In this document: positions 43,535 to 52,615 of the stretch, piece by piece
How the letters are laid out: each line of letters begins with the position of its first letter
Position numbering within the stretch: position 1 is the stretch's first letter
From: an uncultured Neomegalonema sp.
GTDB taxonomy: Bacteria; Pseudomonadota; Alphaproteobacteria; Rhodobacterales; Rhodobacteraceae
NCBI GenBank assembly: GCA_937957975.1
Contig: CALFFK010000010.1
Span: forward strand, 1 to 64,000
Length of the DNA stretch: 64,000 nt
Direction of reading: 5' to 3'
Position numbers and translations under genes: made by a program
Notes under the pieces: generated by a model
What the model saw: the letters and a program-made list of their open reading frames with translations, nothing else
What the model was told of the DNA's origin: nothing
The model's database searches: none

Positions 43535-44350
43535 TTACCCACGTTTGCGCCCGACCAGTCCCTTGGATGGATCATAGGCGTAAATTGCCGCGCCAAGGAA
43601 TGCCGCCGTTATGGCGATGACGACCCCTGCCGCCATCCAGTTCACTTGCCCATAGAGGGCAAAGCGGATCAATTCGACGGCATAGGTGAACGGATTGAAC
43701 CAGCAAATATCGTAGAGTAATTCGCTCGATTCCTGTATTCGCCATAGCGGGTAGAGGGCCGAGGAAGCGAAGAACATCGGGAAGATGACGAAATTCATTA
43801 CCCCGGCAAAATTCTCCAGTTGCCGGATGGTTGAGGAGAGCAGCAGGCCAATGGCGCCCAGCATCATGCCCGACAGGATCAGGGCGGGCAGGAGCGCGAG
43901 ATACCCTATGGGCGGTGGGCGAATATCCCAAAACCATGCGATCAGCAGAAAAGCGTAGACCTGTAGGATCGACACCGCAACGCCCGCAATCAGCTTTGAA
44001 CTGAGGACAAACCAGCGAGGGTAGGGGCTGACCAACAGGGTGCGCATCGCGCCGGTTTCACGGTCATAAACCATAGACAGGGATGATTGCATCCCGTTGA
44101 AAAGCTGAATCATCGCGCAGAGGCCGGGCGTCACGTAGACTTCATACAGCACGTAGGTCTCGTAGGGCGGCGTAATAGAGAGTCCGAGAACCGAGCGAAA
44201 ACCGGCGGCGAATATGAACAGCCAGACGAGGGGGCGAACGAGGGCCGAGAGAAATCGCTCCCGCTGCTGTGCGAAACGAATAGCTTCGCGCCAGACGATG
44301 CCGGAAAGGGCAACAAACCGGCCCGACCAGCCCAGACGGTCGGTGGTCAT
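43535..44350 (-). CDS. ABC-2 type transporter permease
   Basis: A 271-residue inner-membrane permease with six helices of the ABC-2 family, exporters of drugs, lipids or polysaccharides. A conserved cytosolic loop (MVYDRETGAMRTLLVSPYPRW) and the typical PMFFASSALYPLWRI helix 5 region are visible. It overlaps the ATPase gene by four bases (ATGA), so the two form an exporter. It is the last gene of a minus-strand run starting with peptide-importer genes. Confidence 0.9.
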   Translation of the reverse strand: MTTDRLGWSGRFVALSGIVWREAIRFAQQRERFLSALVRPLVWLFIFAAGFRSVLGLSITPPYETYVLYEVYVTPGLCAMIQLFNGMQSSLSMVYDRETGAMRTLLVSPYPRWFVLSSKLIAGVAVSILQVYAFLLIAWFWDIRPPPIGYLALLPALILSGMMLGAIGLLLSSTIRQLENFAGVMNFVIFPMFFASSALYPLWRIQESSELLYDICWFNPFTYAVELIRFALYGQVNWMAAGVVIAITAAFLGAAIYAYDPSKGLVGRKRG

Positions 44351-45099
44351 GCTGCGATTTCCCGTTCGTCTATGCCGGTCATCGCGAGGAAACGATCGCT
44401 CAATGTCGTATCGCCTGCGATTTCGCCTGCGGTCCCCTGAGCCAGCACTTCGCCATGATGCAGCAGAATGACAGGATCAGTCGTGCGAACTTCGTCGAAC
44501 AGATGGGTTGCCCAGAGCACACCGACTTCGCCACTCTCAACCAATGCCCGAACCGTATCCACCACATCGGTGCGGGAGCGTACATCCAGACCGACAGTGG
44601 CTTCATCGAGAAGCAACAGCGTAGGGTCGTGCATGAGGGCGCGTGCAATTTCGGCGCGGCGTACCTGTCCACCGGAGAGGGTTGCGACTTTGGATTCGCC
44701 TTTATCAAGCAGGCCGACCCGCTCAAGCACCCGATCACCGCGTTCGATTGCTTCGCGTCGCCCGATACCGTGCAGGGCGGCATGGTAGCGCAGGTTTTGG
44801 CGGATGGTGAGGCTTATATCCAGAGAGCGTGACTGGAAGACGACTCCCATGCGCGCCAGAGCGGGGCCAGGTTCGCGGCGCACATCATGGCCGCATACCT
44901 CGATGGAACCGCTGACATTATCATAGAGGCGGGTGATGAGGGAAAAGAGGGTACTTTTTCCCGCGCCATTTACGCCAAGCAAGGCAACGAAATCGCCGCG
45001 CTTTACGGTGAGCGATGTGTTTTTCAGGGCCTGTACGGCCCCGAAAGCGTGACTGACACTCTCTACGCGCAGAGCGTCGTGATCCGCTGTGCCGCTCAT
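44347..45099 (-). CDS. ABC-2 transporter ATP-binding protein
   Basis: A 250-residue ATPase energising the adjacent ABC-2 permease. Walker A GVNGAGKST lies near residues 42-50, the signature LSGGQVRRAEIARAL, Walker B LLLLDEATVGLD, and switch histidine in WATHLFDEV are intact. Its layout is of the CcmA/NatA group. It overlaps both neighbours by four bases: the permease downstream and the peptide-importer ATPase upstream. Confidence 0.93.
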   Translation of the reverse strand: MSGTADHDALRVESVSHAFGAVQALKNTSLTVKRGDFVALLGVNGAGKSTLFSLITRLYDNVSGSIEVCGHDVRREPGPALARMGVVFQSRSLDISLTIRQNLRYHAALHGIGRREAIERGDRVLERVGLLDKGESKVATLSGGQVRRAEIARALMHDPTLLLLDEATVGLDVRSRTDVVDTVRALVESGEVGVLWATHLFDEVRTTDPVILLHHGEVLAQGTAGEIAGDTTLSDRFLAMTGIDEREIAA

Positions 45100-46742
45100 G
45101 CGTCCGCCGATTCAACCTTGATGCCGGAGCGTTCACGTTCTTCAAGCAGATTGGTAAGCCAGTCGGGGTCCATCTCAGGCACAGAAGACAGCAAGAGATC
45201 AGTGTATGGATGGTGTGGTGGCCTGAACATCTCGGTCTTCGGACCCTGCTCCACTACCTTGCCATGCTGCATAACGACCACTTCGTCTGCGATGGCCCGT
45301 ACGGTCGCCAGATCATGCGTGATGAACATATAGGCGAGGCCCAGCTCGGTCTGGAGACGGTCGAGAAGGCGCAGGATGCCTTCAGCGACAAGCTGGTCTA
45401 GCGCGCTCGTCACTTCGTCGCAGATAATGAACTCCGGGTCTGCGGCCAGCGCACGGGCGATGCCGATACGTTGTTTCTGGCCGCCCGATAATTCTCCGGG
45501 GAAGCGGTGGCCAAAGACATCTGGTTCCATCTCAATCAAATTGAGCAACTCGCGCACCCGTTCGTCCCGCGCGCGGCCCTTGAGACCGAGATAGAATTCG
45601 ACAGGGCGGCCGATGATCTCGCTGATACGTTGTTTTGGATTCAGGGCCGTATCGGCCATCTGATAGATCATCTGCGCCTGACGCAGTTGATCCTTGCTCC
45701 GCCGCTTGAAGCTGGGGGGTAATGCCTCGCCGTTGAACAACACGTCGCCGGCAGTTGGGGGCAAAAGCCCCGTGATGACGCGCGCCGCTGTGGATTTGCC
45801 TGAGCCAGACTCGCCAACCACCGCAACAGTGCGGCCTTTGTGGATGTCGAAGCTGACGCCATGCAATACGGGCACTGGCCCATAGGACGCATCGACATTG
45901 CGTAAACTGACGACCGGCACTGCATCGGCAGCAGGGGCCGGTTTGGCGGATGCCTTAAAGCTGCGCACAGCCCAGAGGGATTTGGTGTAGTCCTGCGTCG
46001 GGGCGCTCAGCATGGTGCGGGTGTCGGCTTCCTCAACCAGCACGCCGTGTTTCAATACCATGATACGGTCTGCCATCTGGGCGACGACGGCAAGGTCATG
46101 GGTGATGTAGATTGCCGCTGTGCCGAATTGTTCCACCGCTGAACGAATTGCGGCCAGAACCTCGATCTGGGTTGTCACGTCCAGCGCCGTCGTTGGCTCG
46201 TCGAAGATGATGAGGTCGGGGCGACAGGACATGGCCATCGCCGTCATGGCGCGTTGGAGTTGTCCCCCGGACACCTGATGTGGATAACGAAAGCCAATTT
46301 CGTCGGGATTCGGCAATTGAAGACGCCGATAGAGGTCGGTCGCGTCTGTCTCTGCCTCGTCCTTCTTCATCACCGAGTGCTGAACAGGGGCTTCCGAATA
46401 TTGGTCAATCAGGCGGTGGGCCGGGTTGAAACTCGCCGCTGCCGATTGTGCGACATAGGCGATGCGTTTGCCGCGCAGACTACGGCGTTTCGACTCGCTT
46501 GCCTTGGCCAGATCGAGATCATCGAATTCGATGCTGCCACCTGAAATCCGGCACCCGCCACGCACATAGCCCATTGCGGCAAGGCCCATCGTGGATTTGC
46601 CTGCGCCGGATTCACCGATCAGGCCGAGGACTTCGCCGCGCCGCAGGTCGAGATCGATGCCCTTGATGATTGGCAGCCAGTCATCGCCGGTCTTTCCGTC
46701 GATCTTAACACCGCGCATCTTCAGGAGAATATCGTCGCTCAT
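45096..46742 (-). CDS. Peptide-type ABC importer ATPase, fused DppD-DppF
   Basis: A 548-residue protein with two complete ABC ATPase halves, matching the fused DppD/DppF layout of oligopeptide importers. The first half has GESGAGKST and SGGQLQRAMTAMAMSC; the second has GESGSGKST and LSGGQKQRIGIARAL, each followed by an oligopeptide-transporter C-terminal extension. ATG 46742 is chosen because AAGGAG lies 8 bases upstream; an ATG at 46748 overlaps the permease stop (TAATG). Confidence 0.93.
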   Translation of the reverse strand: MSDDILLKMRGVKIDGKTGDDWLPIIKGIDLDLRRGEVLGLIGESGAGKSTMGLAAMGYVRGGCRISGGSIEFDDLDLAKASESKRRSLRGKRIAYVAQSAAASFNPAHRLIDQYSEAPVQHSVMKKDEAETDATDLYRRLQLPNPDEIGFRYPHQVSGGQLQRAMTAMAMSCRPDLIIFDEPTTALDVTTQIEVLAAIRSAVEQFGTAAIYITHDLAVVAQMADRIMVLKHGVLVEEADTRTMLSAPTQDYTKSLWAVRSFKASAKPAPAADAVPVVSLRNVDASYGPVPVLHGVSFDIHKGRTVAVVGESGSGKSTAARVITGLLPPTAGDVLFNGEALPPSFKRRSKDQLRQAQMIYQMADTALNPKQRISEIIGRPVEFYLGLKGRARDERVRELLNLIEMEPDVFGHRFPGELSGGQKQRIGIARALAADPEFIICDEVTSALDQLVAEGILRLLDRLQTELGLAYMFITHDLATVRAIADEVVVMQHGKVVEQGPKTEMFRPPHHPYTDLLLSSVPEMDPDWLTNLLEERERSGIKVESADA

Positions 46743-46747
46743 GTTCA

Positions 46748-47743
46748 TTACTCCTTCAGACCGCTGGAACGGTGCAACATCCAATCGACCACAAAATTGA
46801 CGGCTACGGTCAAGAGCGCGATGGCTCCGGCAGGGTAGAGGGGAACAGCAACCCCAAAGCTGATGAGCGTCGCGTTGTCGCGGACCATCGAACCCCAGTC
46901 TGCGGTTGGCGGCTGAACGCCAAGGCCGAGGAATGAGAGTGCTGAAATCGTCAGGAAGACGAAGCAGAAGCGCAACCCGAACTCTGCAATCAATGGTGCG
47001 GTGGCGTTGGGCAGGATTTCGTTGCGGATGATGTACCAAAGCTTCTCACCGCGCAGGCGCGAGGCTTCGACGTAATCCATCACCACAATATTCATCGCTA
47101 CCGCCCGCGACAGGCGAAAGACGCGCGTGGAGTCAAGTACAGCCATGATGAGGATGAGCGCGGCTGTGTACAGCGCAGGGGATGGATTATCCATCCGCCC
47201 GATCCATGTGTTCGCGACCGTCAGCGCCAGCAGCGCGAAGATCAGGGTGGGGATTGACATCAGCACGTCAATGACGCGCGAAAGGATCTGATCGATCCAG
47301 CCGCCCAGTGTCGCGGCGAGCATACCCAGAGTGCCGCCCAGCAGGAAGGAGATGATAGTGGTCAGCAATGCGATGCCGACGGTGTTTCGGGCGGCATAGA
47401 TAAGCCGCGAGAGCATGTCGCGCCCCAGGTTGTCAGTGCCCATGAGGTATGTGGCGTTTGGTTCTTCGAACTGTGCCCCAAGAATTTCGCGTTCGCCATA
47501 GGGGGCGAGCAACGGGGCGAAGAGCGCCACGAAAACATAGATTGCGATGACAAGCATCCCGAACCATGCGGTTAGCGGCGCGCTGCGAAAGGCACGGGAG
47601 CTGCGGACCCATAGCGATTCCTGCGCAACTTTCGGAGCATCGGCATCCGCACTCATCGCGGTGGGGTCAATTGTCGCGGCAAGGGCGTCTCTGGTGATCA
47701 CCTGCGATTTGTCTGGATTTGGTTCGTTGGTCATATCGGTCAT
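46748..47743 (-). CDS. Peptide-type ABC importer permease (DppC-like)
   Basis: A 331-residue membrane permease. After an N-terminal extension of about 70 polar residues come six helices of the DppC/OppC family, with the EAA-like loop MDYVEASRLRGEKLWYIIRNEILPN near residues 215-240 contacting the ATPase. ATG 47743 has GGGAGGG 8 bases upstream; a longer frame to 47809 is less likely. Confidence 0.92.
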   Translation of the reverse strand: MTDMTNEPNPDKSQVITRDALAATIDPTAMSADADAPKVAQESLWVRSSRAFRSAPLTAWFGMLVIAIYVFVALFAPLLAPYGEREILGAQFEEPNATYLMGTDNLGRDMLSRLIYAARNTVGIALLTTIISFLLGGTLGMLAATLGGWIDQILSRVIDVLMSIPTLIFALLALTVANTWIGRMDNPSPALYTAALILIMAVLDSTRVFRLSRAVAMNIVVMDYVEASRLRGEKLWYIIRNEILPNATAPLIAEFGLRFCFVFLTISALSFLGLGVQPPTADWGSMVRDNATLISFGVAVPLYPAGAIALLTVAVNFVVDWMLHRSSGLKE

Positions 47744-47774
47744 TCTTGCGCCCTCCCGGCGTGGATCATGGCGC

Positions 47775-48920
47775 TCATTTTGGGTGCAACAGGCGCGGGT
47801 TCGTCGCAATGGCGAGAATATCCGCGAGCAGATTGAGCAGGATGTAAGTGGCTGCGAAGATCAGGCAGCATGCCTGCACGACAGTGACATCGCGCTTGGT
47901 TACGCTATCAACCATCAACTGGCCTACGCCGGGATAGACGAACACCACTTCGACCACGACTACTCCAGTGACGAGGAATGCAAGACTGATCGCAACGACA
48001 TTGATGATCGGCGCCAGTGCATTGGGCAGGGCGTGGGTGACGATGACGCGCCATGGCGACATGCCCTTGAGCCGCGCCATCTCAACATAAGGCGAGGCAA
48101 GCAGGTTGATGATCGCGGCGCGGGTCATGCGCATCATATACGCGGTTACGACGAGTGTTAGCGTCAGGGCAGGCAGGAAGCTGCGTTCAACCCGTTCTCC
48201 GAACGGTGCTCCGGGCGCAATGTTGGAGATTGAAGGATAGCTTGTGACCCCCTGCATCTGTGGATGCCAGTAGCCTGTGACGAGGTTGGCCAGCAACGCT
48301 GCACCAACGATCAGCACGATAGCCGGGATCACTGGAAAGACCCGTCCGATCTTGCGGCCAGCCCGGAACGACCCCCAGCCTTCCATGATGAACCAGATGC
48401 CTATGATCGCGAGCACCCATGAAAGGTCAAAAGGATAACCAACGGACAGCATCAGAATCAGGATATAGGCGACAAAGAATTCAGGGAATGAGATGGAACT
48501 CAGCGTCAGCACGTTGATAAGCCGATCAAACCACGTATTGCGGTAGAGCGCGGCCAGCAAACCGAGAATAATCGATACCGGCACTGAAATCGCAGCGGCA
48601 AAACACGCAAGGAACAATGTATTCCCAAGGCGTGTAGACATCAGGTCTGAAATCTCGCGCTTGGATGCCAGTGATTTGCCGAAATCACCCTGCACCGCGC
48701 CGCCCAGCCAATCGAAATAACGCTCGACCGGGGGCTTATCGAGGCCCAGTTCCTTTCGGAAGGCGGCAACGGTTTCGGGGGTTGCGGCCTGACCGAGGAT
48801 TTCCTGTGCCAGATCGCCCGGCAACATCTCGACAGCGGAAAAAATGATGATCGAGACAACGAGCAAAGTCAGCAGCCCAAGCCCCAATCGCTTTATCGCC
48901 ATGCTTGCAATAGGATGCAT
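47775..48920 (-). CDS. Peptide-type ABC importer permease (DppB-like)
   Basis: A 381-residue DppB/OppB-type permease with the family N-terminus (LTLLVVSIIIFSAVEMLPGDLAQE) and the ATPase-contact loop YVEMARLKGMSPWRVIVTHALPN. It is longer than most DppB because of an extra loop of about 60 residues in the middle (GRKIGRVFPVIPAIV to SNIAPGAPF). GGGAGA precedes the ATG. It heads a five-gene minus-strand run. No binding-protein gene is seen nearby. Confidence 0.92.
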   Translation of the reverse strand: MHPIASMAIKRLGLGLLTLLVVSIIIFSAVEMLPGDLAQEILGQAATPETVAAFRKELGLDKPPVERYFDWLGGAVQGDFGKSLASKREISDLMSTRLGNTLFLACFAAAISVPVSIILGLLAALYRNTWFDRLINVLTLSSISFPEFFVAYILILMLSVGYPFDLSWVLAIIGIWFIMEGWGSFRAGRKIGRVFPVIPAIVLIVGAALLANLVTGYWHPQMQGVTSYPSISNIAPGAPFGERVERSFLPALTLTLVVTAYMMRMTRAAIINLLASPYVEMARLKGMSPWRVIVTHALPNALAPIINVVAISLAFLVTGVVVVEVVFVYPGVGQLMVDSVTKRDVTVVQACCLIFAATYILLNLLADILAIATNPRLLHPK

Positions 48921-49086
48921 CCGGCGTATCTCCCTGAATTTTATTTTGTGCTACGTTAACACCCGGCGACGAGGTCGCAACGTCAAACTGTCAAGTCGCC
49001 TCCACAATCCTGCGAGTGAACTTGTGCTTGTAAGACGTTAGCCGCAAGATCGGCCCGACATGGGACAAGTCTGGACAGGAATTACG

Positions 49087-50118
49087 ATGCGAACAACCAA
49101 AACGATCCACGTTGTTTCCTGTCATGCGGAAGGTGAAGTTGGTGATGTTATTGTCGGCGGCGTAGCTCCCCCCCCCGGTGAAACACTTTGGGAGCAACGT
49201 GACTGGATTGCCCGCGACGATGTCTTGCGAAATTTCATGCTCAACGAGCCGCGCGGCGGTGTCTTTCGACATGTTAATCTGCTGGTCCCGCCAAAACACG
49301 CAGAGGCGGTGATGGGGTTCATTATTATGGAACCTGAGGATACGCCGCCAATGTCCGGTTCCAATTCGATTTGCGTTTCCACGGTCTTACTCGATAGCGG
49401 GATCGTGCCGATCACGGAGCCGGTGACAGAAATGGTGCTGGAAGCACCTGCTGGCCTCGTTCGCGTGCGGGCCGATTGTTCCAATGGCAAGGCGAACCGG
49501 ATTTCAGTTCAGAACGTACCCGCCTTTGCCGGAGAACGCGAGGTTGCGCTGGACGTACCGGGCCTTGGTACGTTGATGGTCGATACGGCCTATGGGGGCG
49601 ACAGCTTCGTGGTTGTGGATGCGGCGACGCTTGGGGTTTCGCTTGTCGCGGCGGAGGCGCGGCAACTTGCGGAGCTTGGAATACGGATCACGAATGCAGC
49701 GAATGTGCAATTGCGCTTTCATCACCCGGAAAACGCGCACTGGACACATTTTTCCTTTTGCCTCTTTGCTGGTCCTCTCACACGCGATGGTACTCATCTG
49801 AGCGCCCGTGCGGCGGTGGCGATCCAGCCGGGCAAGATCGACCGCTCGCCTACTGGCACCGCCGCCTGTGCGCGTATGGCCTTGTTGCATGACAGCGGAG
49901 AGATGCGTATCGGGGATACCTTCACCGCTCGCTCGATCATCGATTCCGAATTTCATGGGCGAATTGTGGATACGACAATGGTTGGCAACCGGCCTGCTAT
50001 CATCCCTGAAATATCAGGGCGTGCCTGGATCACTGGCACACATCAGCACATGCTCGACCCGGACGATCCATGGCCTGAAGGGTACAGGTTGAGCGACACC
50101 TGGCCAAAAATCGAGTGA
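49087..50118 (+). CDS. Proline racemase-family protein, trans-3-hydroxyproline dehydratase-like
   Basis: A 343-residue protein of the proline racemase superfamily, cofactor-free enzymes using two acid/base residues. Proline racemase and hydroxyproline epimerase have cysteines at both; here the positions are Ser90 (MSGSNSI) and Thr256 ([12 protein letters not shown]). Loss of the second cysteine to threonine is a mark of trans-3-hydroxy-L-proline dehydratases, so dehydration is likelier than racemisation. ATG 49087 has CAGGAA upstream. It is divergent from the peptide-type importer operon, which may bring in its substrate. Confidence 0.78.
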   Translation: MRTTKTIHVVSCHAEGEVGDVIVGGVAPPPGETLWEQRDWIARDDVLRNFMLNEPRGGVFRHVNLLVPPKHAEAVMGFIIMEPEDTPPMSGSNSICVSTVLLDSGIVPITEPVTEMVLEAPAGLVRVRADCSNGKANRISVQNVPAFAGEREVALDVPGLGTLMVDTAYGGDSFVVVDAATLGVSLVAAEARQLAELGIRITNAANVQLRFHHPENAHWTHFSFCLFAGPLTRDGTHLSARAAVAIQPGKIDRSPTGTAACARMALLHDSGEMRIGDTFTARSIIDSEFHGRIVDTTMVGNRPAIIPEISGRAWITGTHQHMLDPDDPWPEGYRLSDTWPKIE

Positions 50119-50131
50119 GCCTGTGGCGAAG

Positions 50132-50920
50132 CTATACCTCCGCCAGAAACGCCTCTGAAAGTGCCAGCACTTCTTTCGGCTTTTCCGCATGAATCCAATG
50201 TCCGGCATCCGGCACGACCTCAATTATCGCTCGCGGGAAGGACGCGCGTATCGTTGCGTGGTGTTCCTCGCGTATATAGGATGACGTGCCCCCCGCGATG
50301 AACAATACGGCTCCATCGTAGTGCTGCGTTCCCGGATCAACCCAACCGACCATCGTTTCCATGGCTTTGGCCAGCACGTCGAGATTGGAACGGCGTGTGA
50401 TGCCATCGCTGGAAATACGCAGGTTTTGTAACAGGAATGCCCGCATCATTGCATCCGGTACTGGCCCCCGCAGCGCCGCATCAGCATCACTACGTTTTGC
50501 GATTGCATCGAGGTCCAGTCCCCGCAGCGCATCAATTTGATTGAGATGGCTGTGCGTGTATGCAACTGGTGCAATATCAGCGATAATCAGTGCTGCAACC
50601 CGATCCGGCGCATTGAGCGCCAGTTGCATGGCCGCCTTGCCGCCCATCGAATGGCCAAAGACCAACGCGCGTCCGCCAATTTCAGTTTCGATGAACATGG
50701 CAAGATCGTCTGCCATTGCCGGATAATCCATCGTGTCGTCCCACGGGCTGTCGCCGTGGTTGCGCATATCGACGGTGTAGACATCCCGCTCTGCCGATAA
50801 TCCCCGCGCCAATGTGCCGAAATTACGTCCCTGACCCAGCAGGCCGTGGGCCATGACGAGGGGCAAGCCGGGATCGTTCAGCTGCGCGTCGAGTTTTGTA
50901 AAATGCAGGGGAACGGCCAT
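50132..50920 (-). CDS. Alpha/beta hydrolase (YbfF-like esterase)
   Basis: A 262-residue hydrolase with oxyanion-loop MAHGLLGQGRNF, nucleophile Ser91 in FGHSMGGKAAM, and the acid/histidine region DAGHWIHAEKP near residue 240. The pattern fits the YbfF/abhydrolase acyl-esterase group. Substrate unknown. The gene is convergent with the proline-racemase-family gene, 13 bases away, and 8 bases downstream of the nitrilase-family gene. Confidence 0.88.
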   Translation of the reverse strand: MAVPLHFTKLDAQLNDPGLPLVMAHGLLGQGRNFGTLARGLSAERDVYTVDMRNHGDSPWDDTMDYPAMADDLAMFIETEIGGRALVFGHSMGGKAAMQLALNAPDRVAALIIADIAPVAYTHSHLNQIDALRGLDLDAIAKRSDADAALRGPVPDAMMRAFLLQNLRISSDGITRRSNLDVLAKAMETMVGWVDPGTQHYDGAVLFIAGGTSSYIREEHHATIRASFPRAIIEVVPDAGHWIHAEKPKEVLALSEAFLAEV

Positions 50921-50928
50921 GGCGGGTT

Positions 50929-51804
50929 TTATTCGCCTTTCCAGACGCTTGCATAAAGATCAGGGCGGCGGTCATGCCAGTTTCTCACCGCGCCTTCGCG
51001 GCGGGCCCAATCGAGTTTGGCCATGTCGAGATCGGCAAAAATGATCTGTTCGGCATTCGGTTCGGCCTCGGCGGCAATGCCATCGCGGGCGAATGGCAGG
51101 TCGCAGGGCGTGAAAATAGCACTCTGTGCATAATTGATGTCGGCATTGACGACGCCGCGCAAAGTACCGCAGTTTCCGGCGAGGGCCATATAGCACTGGT
51201 TTTCGATGGCTCGCGCTTGCGAACAAAGGCGCACCCGCATCGTTCCCGCCCGCGTATCGGTCATAAATGGTACGAAAATCAGCCGCGCGCCGTCTTCAAC
51301 AAGCTTGCGTCCAAGTTCAGGGAACTCACTGTCATAACAGATCAGCGTCCCTACCGGGCCACAATCGGTTTCGATGGTTTTCAGCCTTTGCGCGCCTTGC
51401 ACACCCCAAACTGCATGTTCATCAGGGGTAGGGTGCAACTTTGGTTGCGCATGGATCGCACCGTCTTTCAGACACAGATAGCTGATGTTGCGCGCGATAC
51501 CGTCATCGTCGCGCGTCAGATGCGATCCCGCAACGACATGGATGCCGTGCCGTTGCGCCATGGCGCTCATACGGTCACGAAAATCCGGAGTTTCTTCGGT
51601 CAGCGCATCCATCGTCGCCGCTGGATCATGCCCGGCCCCGGCGGCAAGCGGGAATGTCATCATCTCTGGCAATACAACGAAATCACAGCCATATCCGGCG
51701 GCGATAGCGACATAATGCTCGATTGGCGCGTAGAAGGCGTCTCGATTGCCCACATTCCGCATGGGAAGCTGGACACTGGCGACTCGCATGGAATCCGCAC
51801 GCAT
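50929..51804 (-). CDS. Carbon-nitrogen hydrolase (nitrilase family)
   Basis: A 291-residue amidase-fold enzyme. The catalytic triad by position is Glu47 (VLPEMMTFP), Lys122 (AQPKLHPTPDE) and Cys156 (LICYDSEFPELG). The layout is of the carbon-nitrogen hydrolase group acting on amides or N-carbamoyl compounds, not true nitrilases. Start choice is open: ATG 51804 has GGGACG upstream; 51789 and 51828 are possible. A small oxidase-subunit gene precedes it. Confidence 0.88.
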   Translation of the reverse strand: MRADSMRVASVQLPMRNVGNRDAFYAPIEHYVAIAAGYGCDFVVLPEMMTFPLAAGAGHDPAATMDALTEETPDFRDRMSAMAQRHGIHVVAGSHLTRDDDGIARNISYLCLKDGAIHAQPKLHPTPDEHAVWGVQGAQRLKTIETDCGPVGTLICYDSEFPELGRKLVEDGARLIFVPFMTDTRAGTMRVRLCSQARAIENQCYMALAGNCGTLRGVVNADINYAQSAIFTPCDLPFARDGIAAEAEPNAEQIIFADLDMAKLDWARREGAVRNWHDRRPDLYASVWKGE

Positions 51805-51832
51805 GATGGCTTGCGTCCCGATCATCGCGTCA

Positions 51833-51985
51833 TCAGGTGCGGAAGACCAACAGGAATAGCAGTACGAGAATCGACAATAGCGCGATGTACATCGACCATT
51901 TGATGAAGCCGCCAAAAGCGGCGTGCTGGGCGTCGATATTCATTTCGCCGCGAACATAGCGGTCAGGGTCGTAGTCGGTGCTCAT
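51833..51985 (-). CDS. aa3-type cytochrome c oxidase subunit IV
   Basis: A 50-residue protein with a polar N-terminus (DRYVRGEMNIDAQ) then a family-typical HAAFGGFIKWS and one membrane helix (about residues 31-48). This is the small subunit IV of aa3-type cytochrome c oxidases of alphaproteobacteria (COX4_pro_2). It stabilises the oxidase complex. No other cox genes are in the window; its stop lies 29 bases before the nitrilase-family start, so it may be co-transcribed with it. Confidence 0.82.
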   Translation of the reverse strand: MSTDYDPDRYVRGEMNIDAQHAAFGGFIKWSMYIALLSILVLLFLLVFRT

Positions 51986-52066
51986 TGGTTGCCCTTAGCT
52001 TCAAGAGTTGGCGCGACATTACTGACCAAACATATCGCCCGCAAGCGACTTTGCCATCGTAACCGC

Positions 52067-52615
52067 TTACTTTCGTCGCAAATGCTCCTCAAGACGCGGC
52101 ATAATCTCAATCAGGTTACAGGGGCGATGACGATAATCGAGCTGCAATCGGAGAATATCGTCCCATCCATCCTTGCACGCACCCGGAGAACCGGGCAGGG
52201 CAAATAGATAAGTACCACCCGCCACGCCGCCACAGGCACGGGATTGCATGGTCGAGGTGCCGATCTTGGCGAAAGAGATCATGTGAAAAAGGGCCGCGAA
52301 TCCCTCGATTTCCTTATCATAGACATCGAAATGCGCCTCTACCGTTACGTCGCGACCTGTAAGGCCAGTGCCACCCGTGGAGATGATGACGTCTATTGCT
52401 TCGTCAGAGATCCAGCCGCGCAGGGTCTCTGCGATGTCGGCACGCTCGTCGCGCACAATGCGTCGGTCGGCGATGTGATGACCCGCTTCAAGGATGCGCG
52501 CCTCCAGAACGTCGCCTGATCGGTCATCTTCACGGGTTCGCGTGTCCGAGACTGTGAGTATGGCGACACCCACGGGGATAAAGTCACGATTCTCGTCAAT
52601 TCGGCTGGCGCTCAT
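52067..52615 (-). CDS. moaB: Molybdenum cofactor biosynthesis protein B
   Basis: A 182-residue MoaB/MogA-type protein that adenylates molybdopterin or binds it during cofactor synthesis. It has VAILTVSDTRTREDDRSGDVL, the strongly conserved STGGTGLTGRDVT near residues 80-92, and LFALPGSPGACKDGWDDIL. ATG 52615 overlaps the uracil-DNA glycosylase stop (ATGA), so the two are translationally coupled. An alternative ATG lies two codons upstream. Confidence 0.95.
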   Translation of the reverse strand: MSASRIDENRDFIPVGVAILTVSDTRTREDDRSGDVLEARILEAGHHIADRRIVRDERADIAETLRGWISDEAIDVIISTGGTGLTGRDVTVEAHFDVYDKEIEGFAALFHMISFAKIGTSTMQSRACGGVAGGTYLFALPGSPGACKDGWDDILRLQLDYRHRPCNLIEIMPRLEEHLRRK

